Source: Dehalococcoidia bacterium | Lineage (GTDB): Bacteria; Chloroflexota; Dehalococcoidia; Tepidiformales; Tepidiformaceae | NCBI GenBank assembly: GCA_009841435.1 | Contig: VXLW01000016.1 | Coordinates: forward strand, 4,717 to 64,154 | DNA: 59,438 bases | Reading direction: 5' to 3' | In this document: one piece after another, positions 1-9,153 of the stretch | Layout: each line of letters begins with the position of its first letter | How positions within the stretch are numbered: the stretch's first letter is position 1 | The notes under the pieces: generated by a model | Database searches by the model: none | What the model was told of the DNA's origin: nothing | Seen by the model: only the letters and a program-made list of their open reading frames with translations | Program-made: the position numbers and the translations under genes

Positions 1-154
1 GCAGGCGGTGGCGAACGCCCTCGGGCAGCTATCGAGCGCAGAAGAGGCGCTGGCGCGGCTCTCGGAGCCGCCGAGCGTGAGCGAGCTGGCGAGCGCCGAG
101 CAGGCGGTGGCGAACGCCCTCGGGCAGCTATCGAGCGCAGAAGAGGCGCTGGCG
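1..154 (+). repeat. 55-bp perfect direct repeat inside the adaptor gene
   Basis: Bases 1-55 are identical to bases 100-154, a period of 99 bp (33 codons) that keeps the coding frame. It encodes the repeated coiled-coil segment beginning QAVANALGQLSSAEEALA. The repeat may extend upstream of the window. Confidence 0.9.
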
Positions 155-2053
155 GCTTTGATCGCGGGTCCCGGCGAGACGGAGATCGCCGCCGCACGCA
201 CGGACGTCACGCAGGCACGGGCACAGCTAAGCGGGGCGATCGACAGGGCCGACGACTCCTGGCACGCCCTCGAAGACGCCTTCGACGAGTTCTGCAAGCA
301 GTACGACCACCTCAATGATGTCGCCGAGGGCCCATGCACCGCCCCGCTGGCGCTTTCCGACGCACAGGTCGGGGAGCTGCGCGACTTGGCCGAGGATCGG
401 AGCAGCAACTTCCAGCGTTACGCCAGTGCCGTGATCAACGCCAACGTCGCGTTCGTCGCAGACGACGCGACGAGGCAGTCGGCCGTCACGGCGCTCTCCT
501 CGGCGGAGCAGCGGCTGGCCGACCTGCTCGCCCCGGCCTCAGAGGAGGATCGCTACCAGGCCGAGCAGAGCGTAGAGGCGGCGCGTGCGAACCACGCCTC
601 GGCGGTGGCGCGACTCGAGGAGCTGCAGGCAGAGCCGAGCGCGGAGGACGTGCGCCAGGCGGAGCTTGCGGTGGAGGCGGCGCGTGCGAGCCACACGTCG
701 GCCGTGGCGCGACTCGAGGAGCTGCAGGCAGAACCGAGCGCGGAGGACGTGCGCCAGGCGGAGCTTGCGGTGGAGGCCGCGAGGGCGAACCACGCTGCCG
801 CCGCGGCGCGGTTCGAGGACCTGCGCGCCCCCGCCGACGAGGGCGAGTTCGATCAGGCGCGCGCCTCCCTCGAGAGTGCGCGCGCGAGCCTCGCCAGCGC
901 GCAGGCGCGCTACGACGAGCTGAACGCGGGCCCGACCGCGAACGCGATCGCGCAGCAGGAGGAGAACGTACGGCTCTCCGAGATCTCCCTCGAGGAGGCG
1001 CGGGCCGCCCTCGCCGACTTCACGGTGACGGCGCCGTTCCACGGGATCGTCGAGGCCGTGAACGTGCAGCCGGGGGACCGCGTGGCGGCGAGCCTCGCCG
1101 CGCTTACCCTGAGCACCTCCGACCGGATCCTGATCGCGCTCACCGTGACCGAGGCGAACCTGCTGAGCCTGGAGGTCGGCCAGGCCGGGATTGCCACCTT
1201 CGACGCCATCGACGATGTCGAGTACCCGGTCCGGATCGCCTCGATCAGCCGCGTGCCGAACGCCGCGCAGGGCGTCGTCACCTACGAAGTGGAGGCGCGC
1301 CTCCTCGCGGGGCCGGAGATCGCCGAGGTCGCCGCCGAGCTCGCCGCGCTCCGCGGAACCGGAGGCGACCTCGCCAGACTCCTCGCGGGGGCCGGCTTCG
1401 GAGCCGGGGCCGGGGAGGCCTCTGGCGGCGGCGCTAGGGAAGGTGGCGCTGCGGGCGGCGACGCACGAGGCGCGGGTGGCCTCGGTGGCGGTGGGCTGCT
1501 GGCCGGCCTCGATCTGCCCGAGGGCGTCACGATCCAGGAGGTGTTGCAAGCGGTGGCTAACGGCGAGCCGCTGCCCGAGGGCGTGACGCTCCCCGAGGAT
1601 TTCGAGATTCCCCCGCAGATGCTCGAACGCCTCGCGAACCTCACGTCGAACGAGCTCGAGCAAGGAGCCGAAACGCAGCAGGGCGCCCTCGCAGCGCGCC
1701 CGCTGCCCGCGCCGGGGATGAGCGCGAGCGTCACGATCCTGAAGGAACTGCGGGAGCAGGCCGTGCTGGTCCCGGTCTCGGCCGTGCGCCAGCTCAATGG
1801 CGCGTGGTTCGTGACGGTCCCCGGCCCGGCAGCCGACGATGCCGGGGATGGAGTGATCTCCTTCGAGCGCGTCACCGTCGAGGTCGGCGAGTCCGACGGG
1901 ACCAACGTCGAGATCCTGAGCGGGATCGAGGCCGGCGCGGTGCTCCTTATCGGCGCCGACAACTCCGGGATTGCTTTCAGCGCCACGCAGCAGCGACAGC
2001 AGCCCGGCGGTGGCTTCGGTGGCGGCGGTCCTGGCGGTGGAGGTCGACAGTGA
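2..2053 (+). CDS. MacA/HlyD-like efflux adaptor protein (5' partial)
   Basis: Periplasmic adaptor that would link the ABC pump encoded next to it to the outside of the cell. The reading frame is open from the window edge, so the true start lies upstream; about 683 residues are visible. The first ~330 residues are Ala/Glu-rich coiled-coil hairpin built from repeats of about 33-34 residues, two of them nearly identical (AVARLEELQAEPSAEDVRQA). The biotinyl-lipoyl half follows (ALADFTVTAPFHGIVEAVNV, about residues 335-355), then a beta-barrel region interrupted by a long Gly/Ala-rich insert (about residues 455-500). The tail is glycine-rich (GGGFGGGGPGGGG). It overlaps the downstream ATPase by GTGA, so the three genes form one operon. 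The coiled coil is much longer than in classical MacA. Family assignment is firm; the substrate is unknown. Confidence 0.88.
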   Translation, partial: QAVANALGQLSSAEEALARLSEPPSVSELASAEQAVANALGQLSSAEEALAALIAGPGETEIAAARTDVTQARAQLSGAIDRADDSWHALEDAFDEFCKQYDHLNDVAEGPCTAPLALSDAQVGELRDLAEDRSSNFQRYASAVINANVAFVADDATRQSAVTALSSAEQRLADLLAPASEEDRYQAEQSVEAARANHASAVARLEELQAEPSAEDVRQAELAVEAARASHTSAVARLEELQAEPSAEDVRQAELAVEAARANHAAAAARFEDLRAPADEGEFDQARASLESARASLASAQARYDELNAGPTANAIAQQEENVRLSEISLEEARAALADFTVTAPFHGIVEAVNVQPGDRVAASLAALTLSTSDRILIALTVTEANLLSLEVGQAGIATFDAIDDVEYPVRIASISRVPNAAQGVVTYEVEARLLAGPEIAEVAAELAALRGTGGDLARLLAGAGFGAGAGEASGGGAREGGAAGGDARGAGGLGGGGLLAGLDLPEGVTIQEVLQAVANGEPLPEGVTLPEDFEIPPQMLERLANLTSNELEQGAETQQGALAARPLPAPGMSASVTILKELREQAVLVPVSAVRQLNGAWFVTVPGPAADDAGDGVISFERVTVEVGESDGTNVEILSGIEAGAVLLIGADNSGIAFSATQQRQQPGGGFGGGGPGGGGRQ
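574..777 (+). repeat. Two 102-bp in-frame tandem coiled-coil repeats
   Basis: Bases ~574-675 and ~676-777 are near-identical tandem copies (34 codons each) in the adaptor coiled coil. A third, more diverged unit follows. High DNA identity points to recent in-frame duplication lengthening the hairpin. Confidence 0.8.
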
Positions 2054-2757
2054 TCCGTCTGCAAGACGTGACCCGCGTCTACTCCACCGGCGAGACGGCG
2101 GTTCACGCCCTCGCGGGCGTGAACCTCGAGATCGGCGGTGGGGAGTTTGTCGCGATCATGGGCCAGTCCGGCTCTGGCAAGAGCACGCTAATGAACATCA
2201 TCGGCCTGCTCGACCGCCCGAGCAGCGGCGGCTACGCCTTCGGGGGGCGAGACGTCTCGCAGCTCTCCGAGGATGCACGCGCGCGCCTGCGAGGCAGCGC
2301 CTTCGGCTTCGTCTTCCAGTCCTACAACCTGCTGCCGCGCATGACCGCCCTCGAGCAGGTCGAGCTGCCGCTGATCTACCAAGGCGCCGCCGACCGCAAG
2401 CGCCGTGCCGCCCAGGCGCTCGTGCGGGTCGGCCTGCAGGACCGCATTACGCACCTCCCGACCGAGCTCTCGGGCGGCGAGCAGCAGCGCGTCGCGATCG
2501 CCCGATCGCTCGTCGTGAACCCACTCGTGTTGCTCGCCGACGAGCCAACCGGCGCCCTCGACACGGCGACGGAGCACGAGTTGATGACGCTGCTAAGCGA
2601 GTTGGTGGACCAGCAGGGCCTGACGGTGGTGCTGGTCACGCATGAGGCAGAGGTGGCTGCCTACGCACGCCGCACGGTGCGCATGCGCGACGGGCGGATC
2701 GTCGAGGACAGCGGCGCTCCGCTGGTGGCCGCCGCGCCGGACGGGCCCGCGCAGTGA
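2050..2757 (+). CDS. ABC transporter ATP-binding protein, MacB/LolD type
   Basis: ATPase subunit of a MacAB-like exporter, 235 aa. Walker A is GQSGSGKST (about residues 38-46), the Q-loop lies in FQSYNLLPRMT, the signature is LSGGEQQRVAIARSL, Walker B is VLLADEPTGALD, and the switch His is in LVTHEAEVA. The order and spacing are those of the LolD/MacB ATPase family. The GTG start at 2050 overlaps the adaptor stop (GTGA), and its own stop overlaps the permease start the same way, indicating translational coupling. It would power export of a macrolide-like, peptide or lipid substrate; the sequence does not say which. Confidence 0.93.
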   Translation: MIRLQDVTRVYSTGETAVHALAGVNLEIGGGEFVAIMGQSGSGKSTLMNIIGLLDRPSSGGYAFGGRDVSQLSEDARARLRGSAFGFVFQSYNLLPRMTALEQVELPLIYQGAADRKRRAAQALVRVGLQDRITHLPTELSGGEQQRVAIARSLVVNPLVLLADEPTGALDTATEHELMTLLSELVDQQGLTVVLVTHEAEVAAYARRTVRMRDGRIVEDSGAPLVAAAPDGPAQ

Positions 2758-4010
2758 GCCCGCTCGACGCCTTTCGCATCGCCCTGCGCGCGATCTTCGC
2801 GAACCGCCTGCGCAGCGCGCTGACCTCGCTCGGCCTGATCATCGGCGTCAGCTCGGTGATCGTGCTGATTGCCGTCGGCCAGGGCACGCAGCGAGGCGTC
2901 ACGGACCAGATCCGCGGGCTCGGCACCGACCTGATCTTCATCGAGTCGAGCGCGGAGGCGACCACCTCGCAGACCGGAGCGCTCGCCGGCCTCGAGCAGT
3001 CCACGCTCGTGCAGGGCGACGCGGCGGCGATCGCCGCAGATGGCATCCCCGGCGTCGTCGCCGTCGCCGCGCGCGTGGCGGTGGACGCCCAGGCGGTCGC
3101 GGGTGCGAACAACGTCGGCGCGCAGATCGTCAGCACCTCGAGCGGATACGCCGAGGTGCGCGACCTGGCGATCCGCTCGGGCTCCTTCATCACGCCGCTG
3201 CAGGACGAGGACGGCGCCCTCGTGGCCGTCCTCGGTGCGCGCGTCGCCGATACGCTCTACGAGGGCCTCGACCCGATTGGGCAAGAGGTGCGGCTCTCCT
3301 TCGTCGGCGGCCGCATCACGCTCGGCTTCGTCGTGATCGGCGTGCTTGAGGAGCAGGGAGGCGCGAGCGAGGCGAACGACCAGGTCTTCGTCCCGCTGAG
3401 CGGCACGGCGGGCCGCCTGCGCTTCCTCTACACGCCCGCCGGCGACCTGCGCGTCACGCAGATCGACGTACAGACGGCGAGCGGCGCCGACCAGCAGCGC
3501 GTCAAGGAGGATGTGACCGAGCTGCTGCTCCTTCTCCACGAGACGCCTGAACCCGACTTCGTGATCCAGAGCCAGGACGACCTGATCAGCGCCGCCACCG
3601 AGGTCAGCAACACGCTCTCGATCCTGCTCGGCAGCATCGCCGGCATCTCGCTGCTGGTCGGCGGGATCGGGGTGATGAACATCATGCTCGTCTCCGTCAC
3701 CGAGCGGACGCGCGAGATCGGCATCCGCCGCGCCGTGGGCGCGACGGCGGGCGACATCGTGAAGCAGTTCGTCACCGAGGCGCTGACGCTCAGCCTCTTC
3801 GGCGGCATCGTCGGCATCGCGATCGGCGTCGGCACCTCGTTCGCCCTCGACGGGCGAGAGTTGGGTGGCCAGGAGATGACGACGCTGATCCAGCCGTGGA
3901 GCATCGCGATGGCGTTCCTCGTGGCGGCGGGCGTGGGCTTCGCGAGCGGCAGTTACCCCGCCTACCGCGCCACGACCGTCGACCCGATAGCTGCGCTCCG
4001 CAACGAGTAG
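2754..4010 (+). CDS. ABC transporter permease, MacB/FtsX type
   Basis: Membrane subunit of the MacAB-like pump, 418 aa. A first transmembrane helix (LIIGVSSVIVLIAVGQG) is followed by a large MacB-type extracytoplasmic domain (about residues 50-280), then the FtsX domain with three helices. The hallmark segment GIGVMNIMLVSVTERTREIG is present, followed by RRAVGA, and the C-terminus is the usual PIAALRNE. GTG start at 2754, overlapping the ATPase stop. It is the last gene of the operon; the next 500 bases have no intact gene. Confidence 0.93.
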   Translation: MSPLDAFRIALRAIFANRLRSALTSLGLIIGVSSVIVLIAVGQGTQRGVTDQIRGLGTDLIFIESSAEATTSQTGALAGLEQSTLVQGDAAAIAADGIPGVVAVAARVAVDAQAVAGANNVGAQIVSTSSGYAEVRDLAIRSGSFITPLQDEDGALVAVLGARVADTLYEGLDPIGQEVRLSFVGGRITLGFVVIGVLEEQGGASEANDQVFVPLSGTAGRLRFLYTPAGDLRVTQIDVQTASGADQQRVKEDVTELLLLLHETPEPDFVIQSQDDLISAATEVSNTLSILLGSIAGISLLVGGIGVMNIMLVSVTERTREIGIRRAVGATAGDIVKQFVTEALTLSLFGGIVGIAIGVGTSFALDGRELGGQEMTTLIQPWSIAMAFLVAAGVGFASGSYPAYRATTVDPIAALRNE

Positions 4011-4309
4011 CGCGAGGCGCTGGGCAACTCCGGCGAAACATCCCCGGAACGTCAACAGAGGGCCTACGGAGACCTTGAGCGGCCCTCGCTAGCCTCCTCG
4101 CATGTCCATGTCCTGGGCCGCGATCTCGTCGCGGCCGACCGCGAGGAGCTGAACGAGAGCGACTGCGAGACACTGAAGAGCGCACGCGGCGCCGCTCGCT
4201 GGCATGCAGCTGCTCGACGGCCACAGCCCGTACGTCGAAGTCGAGGATGGTGGGCGCGTCGTCATCGAGCCCACGGCTAGAGGCTGAACAGCACCTCGAA
4301 GGTGGTACT

Positions 4310-4489
4310 GTCTACCGTCAAGTTAGGCCCACCACTTCCGGCTACGCGCAGCGTACCGCGAACCGATCGCTACCCTTCTCTGGCTGCCGCGGCTGGCCCG
4401 TCGCTGAAGGACTGCGTGTGCAGTGGTCCGACGGCAGCAAAACCGTGATCCCCGACGTCGAGGCGAACCAGCGCCTGGTCGTCCGTTAG
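4310..4489 (+). pseudogene. Remnant of an UnbV/ASPIC domain
   Basis: The frame read here ends with GLRVQWSDGSKTVIPDVEAN followed by QRLVVR and a stop, matching the C-terminal pattern of UnbV/ASPIC domains (WPDG..., then V.ANQ.L.V). The stretch before it (RQVRPTTSGYAQRTANRSLP) resembles the domain's preceding loop, but the central FGLG segment is garbled. No complete upstream FG-GAP protein is present. I read this as the decayed 3' end of a larger exported protein. The rest of 4011-4526 shows nothing else I can support. Confidence 0.5.
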
Positions 4490-4526
4490 CCGGATCCGTA
4501 GGCAGCGAGCGCCACCCCTCCGCCCC

Positions 4527-5369
4527 CTAGCTACCCGGCGTCCACGAGTAGATCTGCGCGGCGCTGCCCCCCATGAGGGCCGCTCGCTCTGACTCCGTGA
4601 GTTGGTCGGTGACGCGGAACGCCTCGACACCCTGCTCGTAGGTCAGTAACTCGACCGCGCGGGTCCAGTCGGTTCCCCACATGCACCGCTCGAACCCGAA
4701 TGCCCGGAAGACCTGACCCAGGGGCTCCCAAATGTCGTCGTAGGGAAACGGTTCCCGCGACAGCGTGCACGCCCCCGACACCTTGATGGCGACGTTGTCG
4801 AGTTCCGCCAGTTCGAGGACGGCGGGCAGGTCGGCGAACGGTTGCTCGAGTAGCGGCGGCTCGAAGGGCTGGGGGAGGCCCAGGTGGTCGATCACGACCC
4901 GGGTGTTGGGATGGCGCCGGGCGAGCTCCCTGATCAGATCGAGCTTCCCCCAGCACAACACGTTGATCGGAATGTCGTTCGCCGCTCCCGCGGCCAGGAT
5001 CTGATTGAGCCCGGGGTGATCGGCCGTCACGTCGGGCTCCATATAGGTCAACATCATGCGTGCCCCGACGACCCCAGGGCTCGCCGCCCAGCGGGCAACT
5101 TCGTCGCCGATGTCGGAGGCTTCCGGGTCGATCGGCTTGATCAGGCCGAAGCGCCCGGGATGCCGGGCGTGCACTTCGAGCGCGTAGCTCGCGTCGTAGC
5201 GGTACATGCTGTGCGGGGAGACCAGGAGCGCGCCGTCGACGCCAAGGGCATCCATCGCCGAGACCATGTCGTCACCGGTCACCTCAGAGGGGCCGACGAG
5301 CGTCCCGGCCCAGGGTCGCTCGGGGCGGTCGCGTTCGTACGCGTGAACCTGACAGTCGATCGTGAGCAA
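4527..5369 (-). CDS. Amidohydrolase family 2 (TIM-barrel metal-dependent hydrolase)
   Basis: A 280-aa amidohydrolase-2 protein, the superfamily that includes lactonase- and decarboxylase-type enzymes. The N-terminal beta strand carries DCQVHAYERDRPERPW, a common variant of the HxH motif. VVIDHLGLP (middle) and MWGTDWTR near the C-terminus supply the later metal and catalytic residues. The start is TTG at 5369, chosen because AAGGA lies about 8 nt upstream and the conserved TIDCQVH begins at once. It stands alone, facing the remnant upstream, and its substrate cannot be named from sequence. Confidence 0.85.
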   Translation of the reverse strand: MLTIDCQVHAYERDRPERPWAGTLVGPSEVTGDDMVSAMDALGVDGALLVSPHSMYRYDASYALEVHARHPGRFGLIKPIDPEASDIGDEVARWAASPGVVGARMMLTYMEPDVTADHPGLNQILAAGAANDIPINVLCWGKLDLIRELARRHPNTRVVIDHLGLPQPFEPPLLEQPFADLPAVLELAELDNVAIKVSGACTLSREPFPYDDIWEPLGQVFRAFGFERCMWGTDWTRAVELLTYEQGVEAFRVTDQLTESERAALMGGSAAQIYSWTPGS

Positions 5370-5895
5370 TTCTCGAGTCCTTCTTGTGGGCCCGCCACGG
5401 GGTCGCCACCGATCTCACCCGGCGGCACGTTATCACCTCCGGAGGACTCAGCGTGCAGCGTCACCGCCCAGCGGAAAGTTCGCAGGACAGTACGTGCAGG
5501 CCCACCAGACGTTCGCACCCCGCGCACCCCGCCCACGGCGCAGGTGGAGACCGGAGCTCAGGCTCTCGCACCGGATCCGTCTCCGCGGTCAGATGCGGGA
5601 TTGCCTCATCAAGTGTTCACCACAGCGACAGTCCCCCTTGGTGCAGTCGGTGTGCTGCGGGGAGTTCGTGTGGTTCGGCGACAGCCCTGGGTCGGCGATC
5701 AGGGGGTGGCTGGCCGCGTATCGAGCGTATCCCGATAGCGGACGGACATCGCCTGACAGCCTCTCGCCACGACCCGGCGATGGGGTGCTTCGAGGGTCGG
5801 CATGCTCACATGGCCAATCTTGCGTGTCTGACGGCCACTGACTTAGCCTTCAGTCCCAAGTGTCGCCGTCTTGGACGCGATGCAGTGGGAATCGC

Positions 5896-6993
5896 ATGGG
5901 CTCACAGCCATCCTCCAACGTCTCAAACACATCGACGCCGCCCGTGTTTCTCACGGGCGCGGCGGGGCATGTGGGCGCCAATTTGGTCCGCAGGTTGCTC
6001 GATGATGGCGTGCCAGTGCGGGTGCTGCTGAGAGCGGAGGACAACAACGAAGCCCTGGAAGGGCTCGATGTTGAGCGGGTCTACGGCGACATTCGAGACC
6101 TGGACGCCATGAGGGAAGCCCTCGCGGGTTGCCGCGGCGTCTATCACGTCGCGGCCCTCGTCTCGACAATCGACGGGAACGACGCCCACCGGCGGGATAT
6201 CTTCGAAAGCAATGTTCTCGGCACCCGCAACGTGCTCCGGGCGGCGCGGGAGGTGGAGGCCGGAAGGGTGGTGGTGACAGGCTCCTTCAGCGCCGTTGGC
6301 TACGACCTGGACGACCCGTCTACTCCGACCAGGGAGTCCATGCCCTTCTATCCGATGGAACGCACGATGCCCTACGAGCGCAGCAAGGCCATGGTCGAGA
6401 GCGAGTGCTGGCATGCTGCGGCGGCTGGTCAGGATGTTGTGGTGGCCACGTGCTGCGCGGTGGTCGGCGGCAATGACTTCCTGCCCTCGCGAGTGGGGCG
6501 GACGTTGTGCGACTTCGCCAACCGCAAGCTCTTCGCCTACGTCGATGGGGGATTCGAGTTCGTGGCGGCCCAGGACATCGTGCAGGGGCATTTGCTGTGC
6601 ATGGAGCGGGGGCGTTCGGGAGAAAAGTACATCTTCAGCACCGAGTTCAAGACCATCTCCGACCTCCTGGACCTGTTTCAGGAGGTTTCAGGCATTCAGC
6701 GACCGCGCCGGCAGGTACCCCTCCGCCTGATGCTCGCCTTCTCGGAAGTGGCGAGCTATGCCCTGAGCCGGCTGCATCCGAGCTACCCCCAGCGCTTCAC
6801 GCCCGGCGCGATCCGCCTGCTCCAGCAGCGCCGCCACGCCGACACCACCAAGGCGAGGGAGGAACTTGGCTTCCAGCCGACGACCATCCGCGCCGCGATT
6901 CAGGATGCCTACGCGTTTCACTATCACCAGCGCAACGCAGTCACCAACCCCCGCGCGAAGCGCCCGGAACTGCCGGCGACGGCAGGAGAGTGA
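5896..6993 (+). CDS. NAD-dependent epimerase/dehydratase (extended SDR)
   Basis: A 365-aa extended short-chain dehydrogenase. The Rossmann motif is TGAAGHVGANLVRRLL, the following acidic segment is VYGDIRDLD, and the active-site region carries S at TGSFSAVGYD and YERSK (Tyr-x3-Lys). It resembles the 3-beta-hydroxysteroid dehydrogenase/HpnA-like branch, which acts on sugars, sterols or hopanoid precursors. I chose ATG 5896 because conserved sequence begins about 20 residues later; an in-frame GTG at 5860 would add 12 poorly conserved residues. It lies 45 bp upstream of a Rieske-type gene, suggesting a former two-gene oxidation unit. Substrate unknown. Confidence 0.85.
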   Translation: MGSQPSSNVSNTSTPPVFLTGAAGHVGANLVRRLLDDGVPVRVLLRAEDNNEALEGLDVERVYGDIRDLDAMREALAGCRGVYHVAALVSTIDGNDAHRRDIFESNVLGTRNVLRAAREVEAGRVVVTGSFSAVGYDLDDPSTPTRESMPFYPMERTMPYERSKAMVESECWHAAAAGQDVVVATCCAVVGGNDFLPSRVGRTLCDFANRKLFAYVDGGFEFVAAQDIVQGHLLCMERGRSGEKYIFSTEFKTISDLLDLFQEVSGIQRPRRQVPLRLMLAFSEVASYALSRLHPSYPQRFTPGAIRLLQQRRHADTTKAREELGFQPTTIRAAIQDAYAFHYHQRNAVTNPRAKRPELPATAGE

Positions 6994-7038
6994 CGATGCC
7001 GGGGCGGGCGATCGGCGCAACGCGGGGGGCTGCGTAAC

Positions 7039-8862
7039 GTGAGTGTCGACGTGGACACCGCGCCGGCCGGCCCTCCAGCTCTCGATGATGCCCGCAACCT
7101 GCGTCAGCGCGCGCGCGCCGTGGGCATGAACCCGGACTACTGGTATGCCGTCGAAGAAGTGCGGCGGGTGAAACCCGGCACGGTGACCGAGGTCGTGTTC
7201 TGGAAGCAATCCATCGCGCTGTACCGGTCCGAGGATGGCTCATTCCACGCGATCGAGAATCGTTGCCTGCACCGCCAGATCAAGCTCTCCCTCGGCCAGG
7301 TTGACGGCTGCCGGCTCGTCTGTGGCTACCACGGCTGGGAGTACGACGAGGACGGGCGAGTCTCGGAAATCCCCGACTTGTTTGGGCGGCAAGAGGTGCC
7401 GAACCTGTCGGTGCGGACGTATCCCGTCCAGGTCCGCTACGGGCTGGTCTGGATATTCCCGGGAGATCCGGCACTCGCCGGGGAGCGCCAGATCCCGGAA
7501 ATCCCCGAGCTCGAAGGGTCCTCGCGCTGGGCCTGCGTACCGCTGGTCTTCGACCTCCAGGCCCATCACTCGATCATCATCGACAACGTGAGCGACTTCT
7601 CTCACGCCTACCTGCACCGTCGCTATCGACCGTTCGACGGCGCCACGCTCACGCGCCACGAGACCGTCGGTGACAACGTGCACCTCGCCTATGAGACGCG
7701 CGTCGGCCGAGGGCGCATCTCCGGGTTGTTCGTCGACCACGCGCGATTGAATACGAACCACATGGAGCTCTGGCAAAAGTACCTAGAATCCCGGTACATT
7801 TCCTCTGCTTACCTGATTGGTCCAGCCGGAAACCGCCCTGAAAGAGTAGTTTCCTACATCCAAAAGAAGTGTGAGGAAATCGGGTTGGGGATCGTTATGT
7901 ACGAAGACCTGCAAAGCCTCGAGGATAGACTTGCACGAATCGGTTTGGCTCGAGGTGACCGGGAAGACTTGGATCACAGTATGTGGCGCTTTTCCTTTTG
8001 GCTAGAACGCCAGATGCAAAAGGTAGTAAGCACTAACCGAAAGCAGGAGAAGAGTCCTAGAGGTGGGCCTGCTGTTTATGACTATCAGGAACTAATAAGA
8101 CATGGTCTTTTGCAAGCCCGAGATGTCAGGGAACGCCTTGCAACCCTGTACGAGGCACACTTTCACCATAGGGCACTTGCCAAGGCTGTGGCGGCAGAGC
8201 TAGAGGGAAACGAGTGGGACCCTGCTGAGCCTCAATCGGAAACGCATTGGAAGGCCGCGCTGAACGATAGCGAACATCATCTTGTCCAAGCTGCAATGTA
8301 CTACGAGCATCGCGCGAAGCTGGGGATCCTGAAGGGTGCCGTGGAATTTGCTTTGCTAGCAAGGAGTGGCGCCTTGCCGGAGCAGCGCAAAATCAAGTTT
8401 ATGGACTTTGAAGTCCCGGCTGACTTCTTGCCAGACAGCTTTCACAAGGCGGTAGATGCCCTCCAAGGCATCGAGCACTTTGAGCGAGCACCCATGGTGT
8501 GGCAGAGCCTCCTGTGGAAGTGGGGAGGGTTCCTCTTGCTTGACCGCCTGGAGGACGAGAAGCAGGAGATCGCAGAGGAGGCTGGCATTGCACTGGCAAG
8601 CTTGGAGAGCATGCTCGGGTTGTACGATGTGCTGTTTCCAATGGAAAGAGGTTGGTGGGCTGAGTTTCAGGGCACTAGGGTGCTGAAACTCTTTCCAGGT
8701 GCGTTTAGGGGCATAGGGGTGAAACTCAGGATGAGCCGTAGGGGCGCCGGGACCGTGGCGGAGGCCTTTGGAGAATATCCTCATCAATTCCTAACCAGCA
8801 ACCTTGGCGGGTGGAACAATGCCGCTGTGAGGCTACTCGACTATGGGGAGGCCAAGCCTTAG
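7039..8862 (+). CDS. Chimeric ORF: truncated Rieske oxygenase fused to an unknown protein
   Basis: 607 codons with two unrelated halves. Residues 1 to about 245 are the N-terminal part of a Rieske mononuclear-iron oxygenase: the [2Fe-2S] ligands are C-x-H (NRCLHRQ) and C-x2-H (CGYHGW), and the iron-site motif DFSHAYLH follows. At about base 7772, just after NTNHMELW, similarity stops and the codon and base usage shift to a visibly lower GC. The remaining ~360 residues (from QKYLESRYISS) match no family I recognise; they are mixed charged/aromatic with no signal peptide or clear membrane helix. The Rieske C-terminal part with the third iron ligand is absent, so oxygenase activity is unlikely. 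The foreign half may have its own internal start, for example ATG 7897. Confidence 0.75.
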   Translation: MSVDVDTAPAGPPALDDARNLRQRARAVGMNPDYWYAVEEVRRVKPGTVTEVVFWKQSIALYRSEDGSFHAIENRCLHRQIKLSLGQVDGCRLVCGYHGWEYDEDGRVSEIPDLFGRQEVPNLSVRTYPVQVRYGLVWIFPGDPALAGERQIPEIPELEGSSRWACVPLVFDLQAHHSIIIDNVSDFSHAYLHRRYRPFDGATLTRHETVGDNVHLAYETRVGRGRISGLFVDHARLNTNHMELWQKYLESRYISSAYLIGPAGNRPERVVSYIQKKCEEIGLGIVMYEDLQSLEDRLARIGLARGDREDLDHSMWRFSFWLERQMQKVVSTNRKQEKSPRGGPAVYDYQELIRHGLLQARDVRERLATLYEAHFHHRALAKAVAAELEGNEWDPAEPQSETHWKAALNDSEHHLVQAAMYYEHRAKLGILKGAVEFALLARSGALPEQRKIKFMDFEVPADFLPDSFHKAVDALQGIEHFERAPMVWQSLLWKWGGFLLLDRLEDEKQEIAEEAGIALASLESMLGLYDVLFPMERGWWAEFQGTRVLKLFPGAFRGIGVKLRMSRRGAGTVAEAFGEYPHQFLTSNLGGWNNAAVRLLDYGEAKP

Positions 8863-9153
8863 GCCTTGAGTCCCGGAGGGTGTGCCGTGGCAGGAAGTGG
8901 TGGACCTACACGTACCGTACTGCGAACTTTCCGCTGGGCCGTGGCGCTGTAGGCACCAGAGACGATGCGGGCATTGGCCAAGCTTTGGTTGACGACGCGC
9001 TCGTGTAAAGGCTACGCCCGGTCCTTTGTGGCACTGTCTTCTGAACCTCCTCGCGTGCGGGCAGCTCATATCAGGTGACCGATGGCTCCAGCGACCCGTC
9101 GGAATGTCCCGATCGCCACTTCTCTGGTCATGATCCCATAGGCAGGGTCGCAC

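Larger units (their letters stand above)
5456..8949. repeat. 52-bp inverted repeat pair flanking the epimerase/Rieske segment
   Basis: Bases 5456-5507 read on the minus strand match bases 8898-8949 on the plus strand at about 46 of 52 positions, with an identical 20-nt core (CTGCGAACTTTCCGCTGGGC). The two copies bracket about 3.4 kb holding the epimerase and the Rieske chimera. Both translate to the same short peptide, GGP(A/T)RTVLRTFRWAV, so they may be remnants of one coding sequence or ends of a lost mobile element. The 490 bases before the epimerase otherwise show no gene. Confidence 0.7.

Noticed and set aside
1-154. CRISPR-like repeat
   Set aside because: Only two copies, in frame, encoding the coiled coil of an adaptor protein.
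5370-5895. Possible extra gene upstream of the epimerase
   Set aside because: Several open frames but none with homology or a good start; only the inverted repeat is notable.
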